Assembly (NCBI RefSeq): GCF_017303315.1
Contig: NZ_JAFKOI010000001.1
Location: forward strand, 496,001-560,000
Source of the DNA: Bacillus sp. NTK071
GTDB taxonomy: Bacteria; Bacillota; Bacilli; Bacillales; Guptibacillaceae
Reading direction: 5' to 3'
DNA: 64,000 nt
In this document: piece by piece, positions 8,060 through 16,096 of the stretch
Layout of the letters: every line of letters begins with the position of its first letter
How positions within the stretch are numbered: position 1 is the first letter of the stretch
Notes under the pieces: model-generated
Told to the model about the DNA's origin: nothing
What the model saw: the letters and a program-made list of their open reading frames with translations, nothing else
The model's database searches: none
Translations under genes and position numbers: made by a program

Positions 8060-8485
8060 ATGGAAAAAAAGTATTTTACCGTAGAAGAAGCAAATCGTCT
8101 GTTGCCTGAGTTAAAGAGGGAGCTTGCCGAACTTAAACGACTTAAAGTCCAATTTAGCGAACACTATGACCAGATCGAACAGCATAAAAAAACCCTCCTT
8201 TACAGACATAAAACCAAAGTAGATGAAGATATTATCTTCAAAAAGGAAGCAAGAATGGAATTTATGGAGATGGAAGCTCAAACGTTCATTCTTAACATGA
8301 AGGCTCTTGGGGTGGAGATCAAAAACGTCGATGCAGGATTGATCGATTTTCCTGCACGGATAAACGATCAAGAAGTGTTGCTATGTTGGAAAGAAGGGGA
8401 AGAGGAAGTTTCTTTCTACCATTCTGAGATTGGTGGATTCAATACAAGAGAGCCAATTGAAAACCTAATGAAAGAAAATGATTAG
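8060..8485 (+). CDS. DUF2203 family protein
   Basis: 141 residues. The N-terminal half is a long charged coiled-coil-like helix pair (VEEANRLLPELKRELAELKRLK). The C-terminal half has the family signature DAGLIDFPARINDQEVLLCWKEGEEEVSFYHSEIGGFNTREPI. This is the DUF2203 pattern found in Bacillaceae and several other phyla, with no known activity. CAGGAGG precedes ATG 8060. The gene stands alone between its own leader and terminator. Confidence 0.85.
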   Translation: MEKKYFTVEEANRLLPELKRELAELKRLKVQFSEHYDQIEQHKKTLLYRHKTKVDEDIIFKKEARMEFMEMEAQTFILNMKALGVEIKNVDAGLIDFPARINDQEVLLCWKEGEEEVSFYHSEIGGFNTREPIENLMKEND

Positions 8486-8511
8486 GCTGACCTTGTTCAG
8501 CCTTTTTATTA
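8483..8511 (+). terminator. Terminator after DUF2203 gene
   Basis: AGGCTGA and TCAGCCT form the stem, followed by TTTTATT. Confidence 0.85.
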
Positions 8512-8593
8512 GTTTGTGATTTAATTTCACATACCGTATTTAGTATAAAAATTTTATGAATGATCACATTAAGAAAGAGTGGAGGTGAGTATC

Positions 8594-8713
8594 TTGAAGA
8601 ATCCAAAACAAAACCAAAAGCATGAAACTGAATTCGCAAGCGAGCTTGCAGCAGATCAGAACAATAACAAAAAACATAAGAAAAACAAACAACAGAAAAA
8701 GAATAATTCTTGA
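8594..8713 (+). CDS. Minimal gamma-type small acid-soluble spore protein-like (39 aa)
   Basis: 39 residues from TTG 8594, with GGAGGTGA eight bases upstream and its own terminator. The sequence is rich in Asn, Gln and Lys and contains TEFASEL at residues 13-19. TEFASE is the motif of gamma-type SASPs (SspE), where the germination protease GPR cuts. Gamma SASPs normally carry two or three such repeats in 75-95 residues; here there is only one, followed by a Lys/Asn tail. An amino-acid store or protease substrate in the spore core is the best guess, inferred from the motif alone. Confidence 0.6.
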   Translation: MKNPKQNQKHETEFASELAADQNNNKKHKKNKQQKKNNS

Positions 8714-8714
8714 T

Positions 8715-8745
8715 TAGAAGAAGCTCTTCATTGAGCTTCTTTTTT
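8715..8745 (+). terminator. Terminator after SASP-like gene
   Basis: AGAAGCTC and GAGCTTCT pair around TTCATT, followed by a TTTTTTT run. Confidence 0.9.
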
Positions 8746-8838
8746 TAATTGCTTTTTTCTCACTAGTAGATTAGTTCCTTTCTTTACACAAAACAGTTAA
8801 AATAGAAAGCAGACTAAAGAGAGAAAAGGATGAATGTC

Positions 8839-10719
8839 ATGAGCTTACTTCAAGCTGAATTAATTACGAAGTCGTACGGAGAAAAAACGCTTTTTGATGG
8901 GGTATCTTTTTCCTTAGAAGAGAAACAGCGGATCGGTTTAATTGGAGTAAATGGAACTGGTAAATCATCTTTGCTCAAGATTTTAGCTGGAATTGAATCA
9001 ATGGATAGCGGAACACTTTATCATGCCAATCAATTTCATGTGGAGTATTTGCCCCAGGATCCTAAATTTATAGAGAAGAAAACGATTCTTGAAACGGTTT
9101 TCGATAGCGATATACCGTTATTTAATACAGTAAGACAATACGAGGAAGCACTCCAAGATGTAATGAAAAATCCAGAACGGGAAGCTTATCAGGACAAGTT
9201 ACTTCATGCACAAGAGGAAATGGATCGTGTTGGGGCATGGGATTTCAGTACACAAGCGAAGACAATATTAACAAAGCTAGGTTTAAATCAGTTTGATGCT
9301 ATGGTAGACGAGCTCTCAGGTGGGCAGCAAAAGCGTGTGGCCCTTGCGAAGGCTTTCATTAATCCTGCAGATTTATTAATACTCGATGAGCCGACTAACC
9401 ATATTGATAACGCAACAGTGGAGTGGTTAGAACAATACCTTGCTAACTATTCAGGCACACTACTGCTCGTGACGCATGACCGTTATTTCTTAAATCGTGT
9501 CACAAACCGTATTTTTGAATTAGATAAAGGCAGATTGTTTGAATACGAAGGAAATTATGCGACGTTTCTTGAACAGAAAGCAATGCGAGAAGAACGCGAA
9601 ATGAAGGAAGAAGACAAGCACAATAAGTTGTTGAAAAGCGAGCTTGAATGGCTTAAAAAAGGTGCGAAAGCAAGAACAACGAAACAAAAAGCAAGAAAGC
9701 AACGAATTGAGAAGATGAAAGAAGTACCTGGTAGAAGTACTGATGGAAATGTTGATATGGAGCTTGGTGCTAGTCGACTAGGGAAGAAAGTTATTGAAGC
9801 GGATAACATCTCTAAATCAATCAACGGTAAAACTCTAACAGATGAATTTAGTTATCTTGTTCTTCCGCAGGATCGAATTGGAATTATTGGACCGAACGGC
9901 TCAGGTAAAACAACTTTGCTCAACATGCTTGCCGGAAGAACAGCTCCTGACACAGGAACTGTTGATATTGGTACTACTGTAAAAGCTGGGTTCTATAGTC
10001 AGCAAAATGAAGGTCTTGATGAATCACAGAGAGTGATTGAGTATATTCGAGAAGGTGGAGAAGAAATTCGCCTTCGTAAAGGTGGATCAATAACAGCTTC
10101 TCAAATGCTTGAACGATTTCTATTTACACCTGACCTACAGTGGACGTACATATCTAGACTTTCTGGTGGGGAAAAACGACGCTTGTATTTACTACGTATT
10201 CTAATGGAAGAACCGAACGTTCTTTTTCTTGATGAACCTACAAATGATCTTGATGTCCAAACTCTAGCCGTACTAGAAGACTATTTATCAGAGTTTCCAG
10301 GGGCGGTTATTACTGTATCCCATGACCGTTACTTCCTCGATAAAGTAGCACAGCAGTTATTTGTATTTGAAGGTAACGGAGAAATTAAGCATTATTACGG
10401 TGACTATTCAGACTATCTAGACGTGGTCAAAAGAGAGAAAGAACTTGAAGCAGAAGAAAAGAAGCAAGTAAAAGAAGACGTTGTTCAAGAGAAAACGCGT
10501 CCTACAAAGTTGTCTTACAATGAAAAGAAAGAATGGGAAACGATTCAGGACACCATTGAAAAAATTGAGCAGCGGATTGAAGATGTAAAGAACCAAATAA
10601 CAGAATCCGGAAGCGACTTTGCTAAAGTCGATGAACTTTATAAAGAAGAGCAAGCTCTTACGATGGAATTAGAAGAAAAGATTGAGCGCTGGTCTGAGCT
10701 CTCAGAAAAAATGGAATAG
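8839..10719 (+). CDS. yfmR: ABC-F family ATPase (Uup/YfmR-type)
   Basis: 626 residues with two ABC cassettes and no membrane domain, the ABC-F layout of ribosome-associated translation factors. Cassette 1 has GVNGTGKS, LSGGQQKR and LDEPTNH; cassette 2 has GPNGSGKT, LSGGEKRR and LDEPTND. The linker (about 240-310) is charged and helical, as in the P-site tRNA interaction motif. A C-terminal coiled coil (about 540-626) is typical of the Uup subfamily, and the size matches B. subtilis YfmR. ATG 8839 is chosen because AAAAGG lies nine bases upstream, whereas ATG 8830 abuts it. It probably relieves ribosome stalling; an antibiotic-resistance role is less likely. Confidence 0.88.
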   Translation: MSLLQAELITKSYGEKTLFDGVSFSLEEKQRIGLIGVNGTGKSSLLKILAGIESMDSGTLYHANQFHVEYLPQDPKFIEKKTILETVFDSDIPLFNTVRQYEEALQDVMKNPEREAYQDKLLHAQEEMDRVGAWDFSTQAKTILTKLGLNQFDAMVDELSGGQQKRVALAKAFINPADLLILDEPTNHIDNATVEWLEQYLANYSGTLLLVTHDRYFLNRVTNRIFELDKGRLFEYEGNYATFLEQKAMREEREMKEEDKHNKLLKSELEWLKKGAKARTTKQKARKQRIEKMKEVPGRSTDGNVDMELGASRLGKKVIEADNISKSINGKTLTDEFSYLVLPQDRIGIIGPNGSGKTTLLNMLAGRTAPDTGTVDIGTTVKAGFYSQQNEGLDESQRVIEYIREGGEEIRLRKGGSITASQMLERFLFTPDLQWTYISRLSGGEKRRLYLLRILMEEPNVLFLDEPTNDLDVQTLAVLEDYLSEFPGAVITVSHDRYFLDKVAQQLFVFEGNGEIKHYYGDYSDYLDVVKREKELEAEEKKQVKEDVVQEKTRPTKLSYNEKKEWETIQDTIEKIEQRIEDVKNQITESGSDFAKVDELYKEEQALTMELEEKIERWSELSEKME

Positions 10720-10732
10720 TATATTGAGAGTA

Positions 10733-10785
10733 GTTCAGTCTAAGAGTGCAAACTTGTTTTGCACCTTAATTGAACTGCTTTTTTA
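10733..10785 (+). terminator. Terminator after ABC-F gene
   Basis: An outer AGTTCA/TGAACT stem encloses GTGCAAA-CTTG-TTTTGCAC, followed by GCTTTTTTA. Confidence 0.7.
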
Positions 10786-10918
10786 TTTTAACTAATACAG
10801 GATTATTCCTTTTGCAATAAAATGTAAAAAAGGACTATGAGAATAGTAAATAGAATATACGTATTTGAAGCTATATACTAGCATGATTACTTAAAACTAT
10901 GAAAAGTAGGAGGGAATT

Positions 10919-11314
10919 ATGGGGAGAGTAGTTCATTTTGAAATTCACGTTGATGACATGGAACGGGCAAAGGAATTTTATGGTGAGGTATTTGGATGGA
11001 GATTTGAGGATTGGAGCGACTTTGCAGGAATGCCTTACTTTGGAGCTGTTACTGGTGATGAAAAAGAATTAGGAATTAACGGAGCTTTGATGCAAAGACA
11101 AAGTGCTCCTCCAGTGTTAAACCAGGCTGTAAACGCCTATGCATGCACGATAGGTGTAGAAAATTTGGATGCGATCGAATCTAAAATCATGCAATATGGA
11201 TGTAAGATAGCAATGCCTAAATATGCTCTACCTGGAATGGCGTGGCAAGCATACTATTTTGATACCGAAGGAAATATTTTTGGTGTTCATGAACCAGACG
11301 AAAACGCTAAATAG
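10919..11314 (+). CDS. VOC superfamily (glyoxalase-like) protein
   Basis: 131 residues with the paired beta-alpha-beta-beta-beta modules of the vicinal-oxygen-chelate fold: VVHFEIHVDDMERAKEFYGEVFGWRF at the N-terminus and AYYFDTEGNIFGVHEPDE at the C-terminus. H7 and the C-terminal E in FGVHEPDE sit where metal ligands often lie. Substrate is unknown; members include glyoxalases, dioxygenases and antibiotic-binding proteins. GTAGGAGGG precedes ATG 10919. It lies upstream of the methyltransferase at 11459 with a 144-bp gap holding the leader peptide and hairpins, so the two may share an mRNA. Confidence 0.8.
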   Translation: MGRVVHFEIHVDDMERAKEFYGEVFGWRFEDWSDFAGMPYFGAVTGDEKELGINGALMQRQSAPPVLNQAVNAYACTIGVENLDAIESKIMQYGCKIAMPKYALPGMAWQAYYFDTEGNIFGVHEPDENAK

Positions 11315-11346
11315 TATTATGATCTTACAAATGAGAAGAGGTATTT

Positions 11347-11373
11347 ATGAACTTAGTAGAACACGACATATAA
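11347..11373 (+). CDS. Leader peptide of methyltransferase attenuator (8 codons)
   Basis: A short frame encoding MNLVEHDI follows AGAAGAGG, which ends five bases before the ATG. The frame stops just before the first hairpin of the leader. Its TTAGTAG (11352-11358) is repeated at 11406-11412, and both copies are complementary to the CTACTAA that precedes the methyltransferase ribosome binding site. This arrangement is like erm/cat leader peptides, where a stalled ribosome changes the RNA fold. Translation of the peptide is inferred from the ribosome binding site only. Confidence 0.45.
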   Translation: MNLVEHDI

Positions 11374-11452
11374 CAACCCTATCTGTTCATAAGGGGTCCT
11401 CCGTATTAGTAGTTGAAAACGATAAATGTTCATAAAACTACTAATTGGAGGG
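11371..11452 (+). promoter_or_regulatory. Putative translational attenuator masking the methyltransferase RBS
   Basis: Hairpin 1 is CCCTAT/ATAAGGG at 11378-11395. Hairpin 2 pairs CCTCC-GTA-TTAGTAGTT (11398-11414) with AACTACTAATTGGAGG (11436-11451), which contains the Shine-Dalgarno GGAGGG (11447-11452) of the gene at 11459. TGTTCATAA is repeated at 11384-11392 and 11427-11435. In the folded state the ribosome binding site is covered. A ribosome paused on the eight-codon leader could reorganise the pairing. No ligand aptamer that I know fits. Confidence 0.55.
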
Positions 11453-11458
11453 TTTTAA

Positions 11459-12220
11459 ATGAATACAGATGCGCAATTCTTACATTATCTTAAAGACGTG
11501 GAGCAGGATTTTACTGGCTGGGACTTCTCCTTTATAACAGGTACTGGGCGTATGCAGAATCAATTACTTCCCTGGTCGTATGGAAGTATTGTAAAACCAT
11601 TTGTTCATAAAGCCAAAGTTATGTTGGACATGGGAACTGGTGGAGGTGAGTTTTTATCTAAGCTAAGACCTTTTCCAGATCATGTATTTGCCACTGAAGG
11701 ATACGAACCTAATGTTGCAATAGCTAAAGAAAGACTCGAGCCTCTTGGTGTTAAAGTTGCTGAGTTTATAGATGATTCTAATCTACCTTTTGAGAATGAA
11801 CAGTTTGACTTAATCTTGAATCAGCACGAGTCTTATTCTCCATTAGAACTCAAAAGAATCATTTCAAGTAAAGGAATCTTTATTACCCAGCAGGTAGGTG
11901 GTACTGATTGTTTTCAAATAAATGAAAAGTTAAAAGTTCCTTTAAATGGAGAATTCCAAAATTGGTGCATGGGAACAGCTCAAAAACAACTTACCAATAG
12001 TGGCTTTAAGGTGTTGGAAAGCAGCGAAGCTTTTCCAGTTCAACGATTTTACGATATTGCAGCTTTAGCTTATTATTTAAAAGCGATCCCCTGGCAAATA
12101 CCAGACTTTAGTATAAAAGAGTACTTGAATGAATTATATAATGTACATTGCATCATTAAAGAAAATGGGTACTTCGATGTCAATCAGCACCGTTTTCTAA
12201 TTAAAGCAGAACAATATTAA
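11459..12220 (+). CDS. Class I SAM-dependent methyltransferase
   Basis: 253 residues. The Rossmann core begins about residue 55 with the SAM-binding MLDMGTGGGEFLSKL, then the acidic strand end ATEGYEPN and motif IV-like FDLILNQHES. The upstream RMQNQLLPWSYGSIV and downstream ITQQVGGTDC, QRFYDIAALAYYLKAIPW are conserved in a Bacillaceae family that I know only as a generic methyltransferase. The substrate is unknown. The Shine-Dalgarno GGAGGG is buried in a long-range hairpin preceded by a leader peptide, which is how rRNA methyltransferase resistance genes are often controlled; this hints at an antibiotic or stress link but is only inference. Confidence 0.8.
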   Translation: MNTDAQFLHYLKDVEQDFTGWDFSFITGTGRMQNQLLPWSYGSIVKPFVHKAKVMLDMGTGGGEFLSKLRPFPDHVFATEGYEPNVAIAKERLEPLGVKVAEFIDDSNLPFENEQFDLILNQHESYSPLELKRIISSKGIFITQQVGGTDCFQINEKLKVPLNGEFQNWCMGTAQKQLTNSGFKVLESSEAFPVQRFYDIAALAYYLKAIPWQIPDFSIKEYLNELYNVHCIIKENGYFDVNQHRFLIKAEQY

Positions 12221-12226
12221 AAGCCA

Positions 12227-12254
12227 AGCCTTCGTTTGAAGGCTTTCTTTTTAT
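12227..12254 (+). terminator. Terminator after methyltransferase gene
   Basis: AAGCCTTC and GAAGGCTT pair around GTTT, followed by TCTTTTT. Confidence 0.85.
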
Positions 12255-12299
12255 TTGTAATGAAGCGCAAAGAATCATCACTTAAATTACAAATAAAAA
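12248..12299. repeat. Perfect 14-bp inverted repeat
   Basis: TTTTTATTTGTAAT at 12248-12261 is the exact reverse complement of ATTACAAATAAAAA at 12286-12299, with a 24-base spacer. It overlaps the T-run of the preceding terminator. Function unknown: either a second hairpin or the ends of a short inserted sequence. Confidence 0.6.
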
Positions 12300-12364
12300 G
12301 GAAGGTAATGGATAAAGTTTCTTTAGGGAATGATGAGCTTATATGAAAGAAAGAGGTGCTCGTC

Positions 12365-13087
12365 ATGGATATAGTAATGGATGGCTTTAAGGTCATCCTG
12401 CGTATTGTAACCATTCTCCCCTTCATGCTTGCAATTGTACTCTACATGGGAAAGCGCTCAATTGGAGAGCTACCTGTATTCGATTTTCTTGTCATTCTCG
12501 TTTTTGGAGCTGTAGTAGGGGCAGATATTGCAGATCCAAAGATTAATCATATTTACACTGTCATAGCAATGATTGCCATAGCTCTTTTGCAGAAACTGAT
12601 TATTAAATTAAAATTAAAACATCAGAAAGTAGGAAAGCTCCTCACCTTTGAACCAACAGTTGTTATGTATAGAGGTAAATTCTTAGAGGAGAATATGGGA
12701 CACATTAAATACTCTATTGATAACATTCTACAGATGCTACGGGAAAAGAATGTTTTCCATACACCTGATGTAGAACTTGCCATAGTAGAATCGAATGGAA
12801 AACTTAGTGTGAAATTATATCCTGATAAAGAGTCGGTAGTCCGTAAAGACTTATCGATTTACAAACCTGGTAATAACTTTGAAATTCCAGTTGTACTCGA
12901 CGGGAAAATCCAGCGGGATTTGTTGCAGCGCTTAGATAAATCAGAGTCTTGGCTTATGGAGCAACTAGAGAAAGCTGGAGAACTTAGTTTGGATTCTGTT
13001 TTTTATGCAGGTGTTAATGCAAAAAGTGAAATATTTATTTCCAAAAAGCAACCTACGAGCTCTGATGTGCCGCCATTTAAACATTGA
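12365..13087 (+). CDS. DUF421 family membrane protein (YetF/YrbG-like)
   Basis: 240 residues. Three hydrophobic segments lie in the first 85 residues, with the family hallmark MGKRSIGELPVFDFLVILVFG around 25-45. A soluble DUF421 domain follows (KLLTFEPTVVMYRGKFLEENM near 95, then NILQMLREKNVFHTPDVELAIVESNGKLSV). B. subtilis members (YetF, YdfS, YkjA, YrbG) are sporulation- or stress-linked membrane proteins of unclear function. The ATG at 12365 has AAGAGG eight bases upstream; a GTG at 12356 overlaps that site and is less likely. Confidence 0.85.
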   Translation: MDIVMDGFKVILRIVTILPFMLAIVLYMGKRSIGELPVFDFLVILVFGAVVGADIADPKINHIYTVIAMIAIALLQKLIIKLKLKHQKVGKLLTFEPTVVMYRGKFLEENMGHIKYSIDNILQMLREKNVFHTPDVELAIVESNGKLSVKLYPDKESVVRKDLSIYKPGNNFEIPVVLDGKIQRDLLQRLDKSESWLMEQLEKAGELSLDSVFYAGVNAKSEIFISKKQPTSSDVPPFKH

Positions 13088-13126
13088 TATAAGAATTCAA
13101 AAATAATACTTCTATGTATTTCTAAG

Positions 13127-13155
13127 AAAATGGTCATCAAAACGATGACCATTTT
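13127..13155 (+). terminator. Terminator after DUF421 gene
   Basis: AAAATGGTCATC and GATGACCATTTT pair perfectly around AAAAC, with a short T-rich tail. Confidence 0.85.
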
Positions 13156-13295
13156 GTGTTTTAATATGAAACTTTAGTTCTTTTATCCTGATTAAGTTTC
13201 TTTCTGAAGTGAGCTACTTAAGTTTAAACATAGGTACAATGTAATAAAACTTCATTTTATTTTTAGAATATACTGAGAAATGAAGCGGATGATGG

Positions 13296-13314
13296 TATAA
13301 TTATTCAGAAAGTT
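13296..13314 (+). promoter_or_regulatory. -10 element and CodY box upstream of dppA
   Basis: TATAAT at 13296-13301 overlaps ATTATTCAGAAAGTT (13300-13314), which matches the CodY consensus AATTTTCWGAAAATT at 12 of 15 positions. The B. subtilis dpp operon is repressed by CodY in rich medium. The overlap with the -10 and the likely start point fits direct repression. No clear -35 hexamer is seen at the proper distance. Confidence 0.6.
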
Positions 13315-13342
13315 AAGAAAAAATGGGAAAAGGAGGTAATCT

Positions 13343-14164
13343 GTGAAGTTTTATTTATCGGTTGATATGGAAGGGATTACTGGACTTGTAGATGATACAT
13401 TCGTGGATTCTGGAAAGCGTAATTATCTGCGCGGACAAGAAATCATGACGAAAGAAACGAATCATGTGATCGAATCTGCATTTGATAATGGTTGTAGTGA
13501 AGTTATCGTGAATGATAGCCATTCCAAAATGAATAATTTGCTTTTTGAGAAGCTACATCCTGAAGCCAAGCTTGTTTCAGGAGACGTAAAGCCATTTTCA
13601 ATGGTCCAAGGTTTGGATGATTCATATGACGGCATGGGACTTATCGGCTATCATGCAAGTGCTTCCATGGCTGGAGTAATGTCACATTCTATGACGTTTG
13701 CAGTAAAGAATTTCTACATAGACGATCGAACAGTTGGTGAGCTAGGTATGAATGCATATGTTGCAGGATACTTCGGAGTACCCGTTTGGCTGGTTGCTGG
13801 AGACGATCGTGCTGTTCTGGAAGCTAAGGAGCTTCTGCCGAATGTCACGACAGCTGTAGTAAAAGAATCAATTTCTCGTTCTTCAGCATTAATCTTATCA
13901 CCTGAGAAAACAGGTCAGCTTCTTAAGAATAAGACTGTAGAGGCAATTGAGAACAGATGGAATGTAGAGCCATTAGTTCCACCAAAACAACCTACATTTC
14001 GCATTGAATTTACAAATTACGGACAGGCAGAATGGGCGAGTATCATGCCAGGAGCTGAACTTGAAAGAGACACAATCGTAAAGTTTCAAGCAAAGGATAT
14101 GCTTGAAGCTTATCAAGCAATGCTTGTTATGACTGAATTAGCAACTAGAACGACATTTTGCTAG
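13343..14164 (+). CDS. dppA: D-aminopeptidase DppA (M55)
   Basis: 273 residues. A cytosolic zinc-dependent D-aminopeptidase of family M55 that releases D-Ala from peptides such as D-Ala-D-Ala. The metal-site motif SVDMEG (D8, E10) opens the protein, followed by VNDSHSKM (H60 region) and GYHAS (H103 region), as in the B. subtilis enzyme, whose length it matches. GGAGGT precedes GTG 13343. It heads an operon with an importer for the peptides it degrades and is preceded by a CodY box. Confidence 0.93.
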   Translation: MKFYLSVDMEGITGLVDDTFVDSGKRNYLRGQEIMTKETNHVIESAFDNGCSEVIVNDSHSKMNNLLFEKLHPEAKLVSGDVKPFSMVQGLDDSYDGMGLIGYHASASMAGVMSHSMTFAVKNFYIDDRTVGELGMNAYVAGYFGVPVWLVAGDDRAVLEAKELLPNVTTAVVKESISRSSALILSPEKTGQLLKNKTVEAIENRWNVEPLVPPKQPTFRIEFTNYGQAEWASIMPGAELERDTIVKFQAKDMLEAYQAMLVMTELATRTTFC

Positions 14165-14173
14165 AAAGTAGGG

Positions 14174-15109
14174 ATGCCTGTGGGGAAATATGTATTAAGT
14201 CGATTGTTCGCTATGGTGATTACATTGTGGATAATTGTTACCATTACATTTTTCTTAATGCATGCGGTTCCAGGATCACCATTTAACCAAGAAAGAAATA
14301 CAAGTGAAGCGGTGCAACAAAATCTTGAAGCGCACTACCATTTAAATGAGCCCGTCTTTATTCAATATGTTATTTACATTAAATCACTTGCAACACTAGA
14401 TTTTGGTCCTTCTATTAAACAATCATCTACATCAGTGAATGAAATGATTGGAAGAGGATTTCCTGTTTCAGCTGAGTTAGGTATTACATCTCTTTTGTTT
14501 GCGGTAATCTCAGGGGTTATCCTTGGTATTTTGGCCGCTCTTAAACACAACGGAGCAATTGATTACATAGCCATGACATTTGCTGTTATCGGCATTTCGG
14601 TCCCCAATTTTATTATGGCAACGCTACTTATTCAGCAACTAGCTGTTACGTGGGAGATATTCCCTGTAGCAACCTGGGCAACGCCGCTTCACATGATTTT
14701 GCCTTCAATTGCTCTAGCTACAGGGCCAATGGCGATTATTGCCAGGTTAACCCGATCGAGCATGATTGAAGTGCTTAATCAGGATTATATTCTAACTGCT
14801 CGAGCAAAAGGAATGACAACATTTCAAATCGTTACGAAACACGCGATGCGAAATGCGTTACTTCCTGTTATCACAATTCTTGGAACACTTGTAGCAGGTG
14901 TTCTAACTGGTAGCTTTGTAATTGAAAAAATCTTTGCGATACCAGGTATGGGGAAGTATTTCATTAATGGGATTAACGATCGGGATTATCCTGTCATTAT
15001 GGGTACAACAGTATTTTATAGCGCCTTTTTAATTCTCATGCTTTTTATTGTAGATATTGCATACGGGATACTAGACCCGAGAATCAAGCTACATAAGAGG
15101 GGGAATTAA
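14174..15109 (+). CDS. dppB: Dipeptide ABC transporter permease DppB
   Basis: 311 residues with six membrane segments. The N-terminal signature VLSRLFAMVITLWIIVTITFFLMHAVPGSPF and the EAA loop (ILTARAKGMTTFQIVTKHAMRNALLP) are typical of OppB/DppB permeases. It forms a heterodimer with DppC in the plasma membrane. The start is either ATG 14174 or GTG 14180; AGTAGGG abuts the former and is six bases from the latter. It is separated from dppA by nine bases, so co-transcribed. Confidence 0.92.
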   Translation: MPVGKYVLSRLFAMVITLWIIVTITFFLMHAVPGSPFNQERNTSEAVQQNLEAHYHLNEPVFIQYVIYIKSLATLDFGPSIKQSSTSVNEMIGRGFPVSAELGITSLLFAVISGVILGILAALKHNGAIDYIAMTFAVIGISVPNFIMATLLIQQLAVTWEIFPVATWATPLHMILPSIALATGPMAIIARLTRSSMIEVLNQDYILTARAKGMTTFQIVTKHAMRNALLPVITILGTLVAGVLTGSFVIEKIFAIPGMGKYFINGINDRDYPVIMGTTVFYSAFLILMLFIVDIAYGILDPRIKLHKRGN

Positions 15110-15110
15110 G

Positions 15111-16058
15111 ATGGGCTTGCCAGAACAAAAAGAACCAAAGGTGCAGGCGCCAGACAATTTATTTGTTCCACTAAGAGAATCGTTACATGATGCAGAAATG
15201 ATAGCGAAGCCTAGCATTTCTTATTGGAAGGATGCCTGGTTGCGACTTTCTAGAAACAAACTTTCCATGTCTGGCCTTGTTATGTTAATTCTACTCATCG
15301 TAATGGCGATCATTGGTCCTATGATTACACCTTACTCTTATGACCACCAAGTTCTAACAGAGGGGAATTTACCTCCTTCACTTGAGCATTGGTTTGGAAC
15401 CGATAATCTTGGACGTGACATGTTTACAAGAACGTGGAATGGCGCACGGATTTCATTATTTGTTGGTTTCATGGCAGCCACCATTGACTTTATTATAGGA
15501 GTAGCTTATGGGGGTTTTTCAGGTTATAAAGGTGGCAGAGTGGATGACTTCATGATGAGAATCATTGAGATCCTCTACGGTCTTCCATATCTACTGATGG
15601 TAATTCTATTAATGGTAGTGATGGGACCAGGTCTATTCACGATCATTATTGCGTTAACTGTAACTGGTTGGGTCGGGATGGCGAGAATTGTTCGAGGTCA
15701 AGTGCTTCAATTGAAAAGTTCAGAGCACGTTCTTGCATCTCGTACATTTGGAGCGAGTGCCAGTCGCGTTATTCGTAAGAATTTGCTACCCAATACAATG
15801 GGACCAATCATTGTACAAATGACATTAACCGTGCCGACGGCTATTTTTGCAGAAGCATTTTTAAGCTTCTTGGGTCTTGGTGTTCAAGCCCCAGTTGCAA
15901 GCTGGGGAGTTATGGCTAATGATGGTTTATCTGTTATTTTATCAGGGCACTGGTGGAGATTATTCTTTCCTGCGTTTTTCATTTCATTAACGATGTTTGC
16001 GTTTAACGTACTAGGAGATGGGTTGCAAGATGCACTGGATCCTAAACTTCGTAGATAG
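15111..16058 (+). CDS. dppC: Dipeptide ABC transporter permease DppC
   Basis: 315 residues. Cytosolic N-terminus of about 45 residues, then six membrane segments, with the OppC signature HWFGTDNLGRDMFTRTWNGARISL and the EAA loop SSEHVLASRTFGASASRVIRKNLLPN. The partner of DppB. The start follows the dppB stop by one base and has GAGGGGGA upstream, indicating coupling. Unlike B. subtilis, no ATPase gene (dppD) follows. Confidence 0.93.
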   Translation: MGLPEQKEPKVQAPDNLFVPLRESLHDAEMIAKPSISYWKDAWLRLSRNKLSMSGLVMLILLIVMAIIGPMITPYSYDHQVLTEGNLPPSLEHWFGTDNLGRDMFTRTWNGARISLFVGFMAATIDFIIGVAYGGFSGYKGGRVDDFMMRIIEILYGLPYLLMVILLMVVMGPGLFTIIIALTVTGWVGMARIVRGQVLQLKSSEHVLASRTFGASASRVIRKNLLPNTMGPIIVQMTLTVPTAIFAEAFLSFLGLGVQAPVASWGVMANDGLSVILSGHWWRLFFPAFFISLTMFAFNVLGDGLQDALDPKLRR

Positions 16059-16096
16059 CGCTTGAAATCTATTTATTATAATAAGGGGGAATTCAA

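Noticed and set aside
11223-11435. A longer open frame overlapping the VOC gene end and the methyltransferase leader
   Set aside because: Out of frame with the VOC gene, lacks a ribosome binding site and its end falls inside the attenuator hairpin. The eight-codon leader frame is better supported.
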